A stretch of 64,000 nucleotides of DNA from an uncultured Candidatus Melainabacteria bacterium (lineage in GTDB: Bacteria; Cyanobacteriota; Vampirovibrionia; Gastranaerophilales; Gastranaerophilaceae): NCBI GenBank assembly GCA_934757275.1, contig CAKVLN010000004.1, positions 124,001 through 188,000 of the forward strand. The letters run 5' to 3'. Made by a program: the position numbers and the translations under genes. The notes beneath the pieces are model-generated. The model had not been told where the DNA came from. It was given only the letters and a program-made list of their open reading frames with translations, and did no database searches. Positions 60,736 through 64,000 of this stretch are shown here, one piece after another; position 1 is the stretch's first letter, and each line of letters starts with the position of its first letter.

Positions 60736-60984
60736 ATGAATATTTTTAAAACCTTTGAAATATTTTTAAAAGAACCCCTAAGCATTCTAAAAGACAATTT
60801 TGTACAGATTGTCAGCCTTCAAACTGGCAATATTTTTGAGAATAAACCTTCAATTGACGTTTCTTTGATGAAGAACAAGGCTCAATTAACCGTTGTGAAC
60901 AACGAAAAATTATACAACTTGCTTTCACTTGTAACTCATAGAGCAAAACAAAAACAGGAAGAAAAAGAACATGAAACAGCTTAA
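60736..60984 (+). CDS. small protein upstream of engB
   Basis: 82 aa from the ATG at 60736 (GGAAA nearby). Helical at both ends; the middle (KPSIDVSLMKNKAQLTVVNN) looks like two strands. No known domain. Overlaps engB by 14 bp, so the two are translationally coupled. Confidence 0.6.
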   Translation: MNIFKTFEIFLKEPLSILKDNFVQIVSLQTGNIFENKPSIDVSLMKNKAQLTVVNNEKLYNLLSLVTHRAKQKQEEKEHETA

Positions 60985-61543
60985 CGCAAATTTTATTATC
61001 AGCGCAGAAAAACTTTCTCAATGTCCAGATTTTCCATTCCCAGAATTTCCACTTTTAGGACGTTCTAATGTGGGAAAATCTTCATTTATAAACGCTCTAT
61101 GCAACAACAAAAAACTTGCTAAAACCTCTAATACTCCTGGGAAGACTAGGCTTATTAATTTTTTCAACTTTTCTGATAAATTCATGATTGCCGACCTCCC
61201 TGGATATGGTTACGCAAAAGTTTCAAGAGAAGCGCAAGCGAGGTGGCAAAAATATTTGGAAGAATATTTGCTTAACCGCAAGCAAATTAAGTCTTTAATT
61301 CAATTTATTGACGCAAGACACGATATTCAAAAGAATGATTTCCAAATGCGAGAATGGGTTGAGGCATACAATTTGCCAATTTTCACAATCGTAACTAAAA
61401 TTGATTATATTCCAAAAGGTAAACAGCAAAGTGTACTTGCAAATGTTAAACGTAATTTCTCTGGTGATGTATTGCCTTTTAGCTCGGAGGATAGACGGTT
61501 TTGTGAAAGTACTATTGAATATTTATTTAATTTGTGTAAATAA
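60971..61543 (+). CDS. engB: ribosome-biogenesis GTPase EngB/YsxC
   Basis: 190 aa. Essential small GTPase for 50S assembly in many bacteria. G1 GRSNVGKSSFINAL near residue 31, G2 TPGKTRLINFF, G3 DLPGYGYAKVS, G4 TKIDYIPK, G5 PFSSED region. Full length, cytoplasmic. The gene before it overlaps by 14 bp. Confidence 0.96.
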   Translation: MKQLNANFIISAEKLSQCPDFPFPEFPLLGRSNVGKSSFINALCNNKKLAKTSNTPGKTRLINFFNFSDKFMIADLPGYGYAKVSREAQARWQKYLEEYLLNRKQIKSLIQFIDARHDIQKNDFQMREWVEAYNLPIFTIVTKIDYIPKGKQQSVLANVKRNFSGDVLPFSSEDRRFCESTIEYLFNLCK

Positions 61544-61612
61544 TATAAATAAGTTTTTTAAATAAAAGCGTGCAATAATAACAATTTTTTGCACAAAATA
61601 AGAGGGTAATTT

Positions 61613-62542
61613 GTGTTTAAATTATTAGAAGATACTGAATTAAATCAAATTTCATTGACCGGTACTCGTGCTTTAGTTCTAGTTGGCTTGTTAATGAAAG
61701 CACCAAGGTCATTAGAAGAAATTAGAGAGGCATTTATTGATTTAAAAATTATGGAGCCAGAACACTCTGATGACATACTAAGAATTGACTTAAACACATT
61801 GAGAATAATGGGTTGCGAGATTTCTCGCTCAAGTGCAAAAACTGGTTATAAATATGTTTTGACAAAACACCCATTTTGTTTAGACATTACCAGTAAAGAA
61901 GTTTCATTGCTAAATAAAATTTATAAACGCATAAAGGATAATGCTGATATTTCGTTGCTATTAAAATATGATGAATTATTTAAGAAACTTGCGTTTCATA
62001 TAGCTGATGATGATGTAAGAGAGGAATTATATGGCATTTCTTCGTTAAAAAAATTTAATATAGAAGAAATTGACAAGTATAGAGAGGATTGTGCAAACAA
62101 TCGTATTTTGAATTTTGTTTATAAGAGTCCAACCGCAAAAGAGAGTGGTAAAAAAGAAGTTTGCGCTCAAAGCCTTGTCTTCCAAAACGATAAAATTTAT
62201 CTTTATGCTTATGATTTAAAAAAACAAGAATCTGTAATTTTTAATATTAAACGTATTAAATCTATTCTTTCTCGCAAAGAAAACAAGGATAATATTGAGG
62301 TAAAAGAAACCTGTGTAAAATTTCTGATTAAAGATTTTGGCATGAATGAAATTGCAGAAAACGAAAAAATCGTTGAAACAAACGAAAACGGGCATATTGT
62401 AGAAGGAAAGTATCACAACGATTTTGTTGCAGTGCAGAGAATGCTTTCTTTTGGCGCAAATTGTACAGTTTTAGAACCACAAGCTATTAGAGCAAAAATT
62501 ATAGAAAAATTGAAAGATATGAGGAAGAATTATGATGCCTAA
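61613..62542 (+). CDS. WYL-type transcription regulator, first of a pair
   Basis: 309 aa with GTG start; GAGGG lies six bases upstream. N-terminal helix-turn-helix-like region (RSLEEIREAFIDLKI, ILRIDLNTLRIMGCEISR) and a beta-rich WYL-like middle (RILNFVYKS, LVFQNDKIYLYAYDLKKQES, NIKRIKSIL), then a C-terminal domain ending in AKIIEKLKDMRKN. Such proteins read DNA or nucleotide ligands and act as regulators. Followed by a related gene with an 11-bp overlap, the same two-gene layout as PafB-PafC. Lacks the exact W-Y-L triplet, so the call is by layout. Confidence 0.6.
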   Translation: MFKLLEDTELNQISLTGTRALVLVGLLMKAPRSLEEIREAFIDLKIMEPEHSDDILRIDLNTLRIMGCEISRSSAKTGYKYVLTKHPFCLDITSKEVSLLNKIYKRIKDNADISLLLKYDELFKKLAFHIADDDVREELYGISSLKKFNIEEIDKYREDCANNRILNFVYKSPTAKESGKKEVCAQSLVFQNDKIYLYAYDLKKQESVIFNIKRIKSILSRKENKDNIEVKETCVKFLIKDFGMNEIAENEKIVETNENGHIVEGKYHNDFVAVQRMLSFGANCTVLEPQAIRAKIIEKLKDMRKNYDA

Positions 62543-63404
62543 GAAATTATCACAAAAGAAAAACCTCTCCTCAATGCAAGTAATCAAAACTTTGCAAACC
62601 TTGTTGCAAGGCAATTTTACAATGAATGAACTTATCGAAAAGCTTAATGCAAACGAAAGTGAACCAATTTTTAATAATAGCGTAGTTAGCAAATATATTA
62701 ATACTTGCAGATATTGCGGAATAGAAATTCCAAAAATTCATAATAAGTATTTTGTAACTAATATGCCTTTCGGCTTAGAACTCACTGACTCAGACGTAGT
62801 TTTGTTGAATAATATGCAAATTATCGTTAACGAAGAAATGACCAAAAGATATCATAAGTTGTTTGGTAGTTTTCTTGAAAAACTTAATCGCTATTCTAAC
62901 AAAAAGATTGCCAGAATTGACAAATCTACTTACGAGATGAGCGCAGAGCTTTTTGAAAATGCAATTAACGAAAAACGCAAAATCAAATTGATGTTCAAAA
63001 ACAGAATTATTATGGAATGCATACCTCTAAAAATCACCAATGTTAAAGGTAAAACCTTCTACAATGTTTTCCACAAAAACAAAGAGCGAATGATTGACGC
63101 CTCAAGACTTTCTGGCTTAGAAGTTTTAAGAGAACGCTTTATTGAAAACTTTAACGACGAGGCAGTAATCTTCCTTATTCGTGATGATTTAGCTTCTAGG
63201 TATGATTTGAGGGCTAATGAGCAGTATACGAAAACCGATAGAATTGGCTGGAAAGCTATTGCGAATAGAGGTGAAAATAAAGAATTATTGCTTTCAAGAT
63301 TATTACGTTATGACAACAAATGCGAAATCGTAAGTCCAAAATCTTATCGTGACGAAATGAAACAAATCTTGGAAAGCGCATTAAAGAATTATGGAGAAGT
63401 TTAA
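62532..63404 (+). CDS. WYL-type transcription regulator, second of a pair
   Basis: 290 aa. N-terminus has an HTH-like pattern (MNELIEKLNANES, VSKYINTCRYCGIEIPKI), a middle domain (KIKLMFKNRIIMECIPLKI, TFYNVFHKNKERMIDASRLS) in the place of WYL, and the same C-terminal end (LLSRLLRYDNKCEIVSPKS) as the first gene, showing that both come from one ancestor. GAGG lies seven bases before the ATG. One-base overlap with coaX (TAATG). Confidence 0.6.
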   Translation: MMPKKLSQKKNLSSMQVIKTLQTLLQGNFTMNELIEKLNANESEPIFNNSVVSKYINTCRYCGIEIPKIHNKYFVTNMPFGLELTDSDVVLLNNMQIIVNEEMTKRYHKLFGSFLEKLNRYSNKKIARIDKSTYEMSAELFENAINEKRKIKLMFKNRIIMECIPLKITNVKGKTFYNVFHKNKERMIDASRLSGLEVLRERFIENFNDEAVIFLIRDDLASRYDLRANEQYTKTDRIGWKAIANRGENKELLLSRLLRYDNKCEIVSPKSYRDEMKQILESALKNYGEV

Positions 63405-64000
63405 TGCTTCTGGCAATCGACATAGGTAACACAAATATTACGCTCGGTGTGTTTGAGAACGAAAGTATCCTCGAAACCTTCCGTTTGGCATCAGATAAAG
63501 AGCTTCCGCAAGAAGAGTATGAAATCTTACTTCATTCTTTGTTTAAAAAATACGACATCAACGCTTGCATAATTGCATCAGTTGTTGATGAACTGAGCAA
63601 AGTTTTAAAACACGCTACAGACAATGTATTCCACATAAATTCCTTGCTTTTGTCAACAAAACTTAATTTGGGAATTAATATAAAACTAAAAAACCCAAAA
63701 GAGGCTGGCGCAGATAGAATTGCCAATGCTTGCGGGGCTTATGTTTTGTATTCAAAGCCTGCTATCATTGTCGATTTAGGCACTGCGACCACTTTTGATA
63801 TCGTAAACAAAGAGGGCGATTTTGTTGGTGGTGTAATCATGCCAGGGCTTAATTTGCAATTCAGAGCCTTGAGCCGCAACACTTCTAAGCTGCCTAAAAT
63901 CGAGCCAGATACCGTTAACAATGCGATTGGTGATAACACTTCAGACGCTATACTTTCTGGCGTAATTCGAGGTTCTGCCTGCGCAATAGAAGGTTTAATT
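63404..64000 (+). CDS. coaX: type III pantothenate kinase (3' end outside window)
   Basis: First 199 residues of a protein of about 255. Phosphorylates pantothenate, first step to CoA. ASKHA signatures: LLAIDIGNTNITLGVF at 2-17, GADRIANACGAY near 104, and IVDLGTATTFDIV near 121. The ATG overlaps the stop of the regulator gene by one base, so it belongs to the engB/WYL-gene strand. No stop before the window end. Confidence 0.95.
   Translation, partial: MLLAIDIGNTNITLGVFENESILETFRLASDKELPQEEYEILLHSLFKKYDINACIIASVVDELSKVLKHATDNVFHINSLLLSTKLNLGINIKLKNPKEAGADRIANACGAYVLYSKPAIIVDLGTATTFDIVNKEGDFVGGVIMPGLNLQFRALSRNTSKLPKIEPDTVNNAIGDNTSDAILSGVIRGSACAIEGLI

Overview
The window looks like a chromosomal segment of an AT-rich, diderm, gut-type bacterium. 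My best guess is a member of the Gastranaerophilales (Vampirovibrionia/'Melainabacteria', the non-photosynthetic sister group of Cyanobacteria). Reasons: an exported SLH-domain protein and an AsmA-like protein (diderm envelope), a flagellar cap gene, a type IV prepilin-like gene, CheA/REC hybrid signalling, and several proteins with a short N-terminal tag of the type MKI...NxNFxG/Q. The lineage call is inference; no rRNA is present to confirm it. TGA is used as a stop codon.

Layout. 1-6.7 kb: AsmA-like C-terminus, tgt, ndk, a small glycine-zipper protein, groES-groEL (split by a repeat element) and a GtrA-like protein. 6.7-10.2 kb: a DinJ/YafQ-type toxin-antitoxin pair, riboflavin genes ribE-ribBA and an acetyltransferase. 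10.2-17.1 kb: SLH protein, three tandem paralogs of an unknown family sitting in a duplicated segment that carries pieces of both flanking genes, panE, a CMP-sugar synthetase-like gene and a possible CheD-like protein. 17.1-26.1 kb: TPR protein with an extremely acidic tail, recN, a SEC-C protein, a repeat-rich 0.7 kb gap, a split prepilin-like gene, a probable copper module (Cys-rich metallothionein-like protein with a CsoR-type operator, and csoR), and a large membrane protein. 26.2-30 kb: murD-ftsW-murG. 30-45 kb: fliD, lepA, CoA-disulfide reductase-like gene, bioD-bioA, coaBC-NIF3-like operon, gyrB, acetolactate synthase and tRNA-Pro. 45-58 kb: an unknown protein, then a chemosensory cluster (CheA-REC, MCP, REC-GGDEF, double CheW) resembling a reduced Wsp-type c-di-GMP pathway, next to a large single-pass repeat protein, an orphan solute-binding lipoprotein and a metal-exporter-like permease. 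58-64 kb: a kinase/APH-like protein with the N-terminal tag, a Xer recombinase, engB, a tandem pair of WYL-type regulators and a truncated coaX.

Between genes the window is unusually rich in dispersed repeats: a palindromic family with G(G/T)GAATAA tandem arms, a hairpin family with constant flanks (GTTATT...C-x-AC) but covarying stems, and three longer direct repeats. The vitamin/cofactor genes (ribE, ribBA, bioD, bioA, panE, coaBC, coaX) are scattered. The most interesting candidates for new biology are the N-terminal tag shared by unrelated proteins, the tagged kinase-like protein, the covarying hairpin family, the copper module and the Wsp-like cluster.
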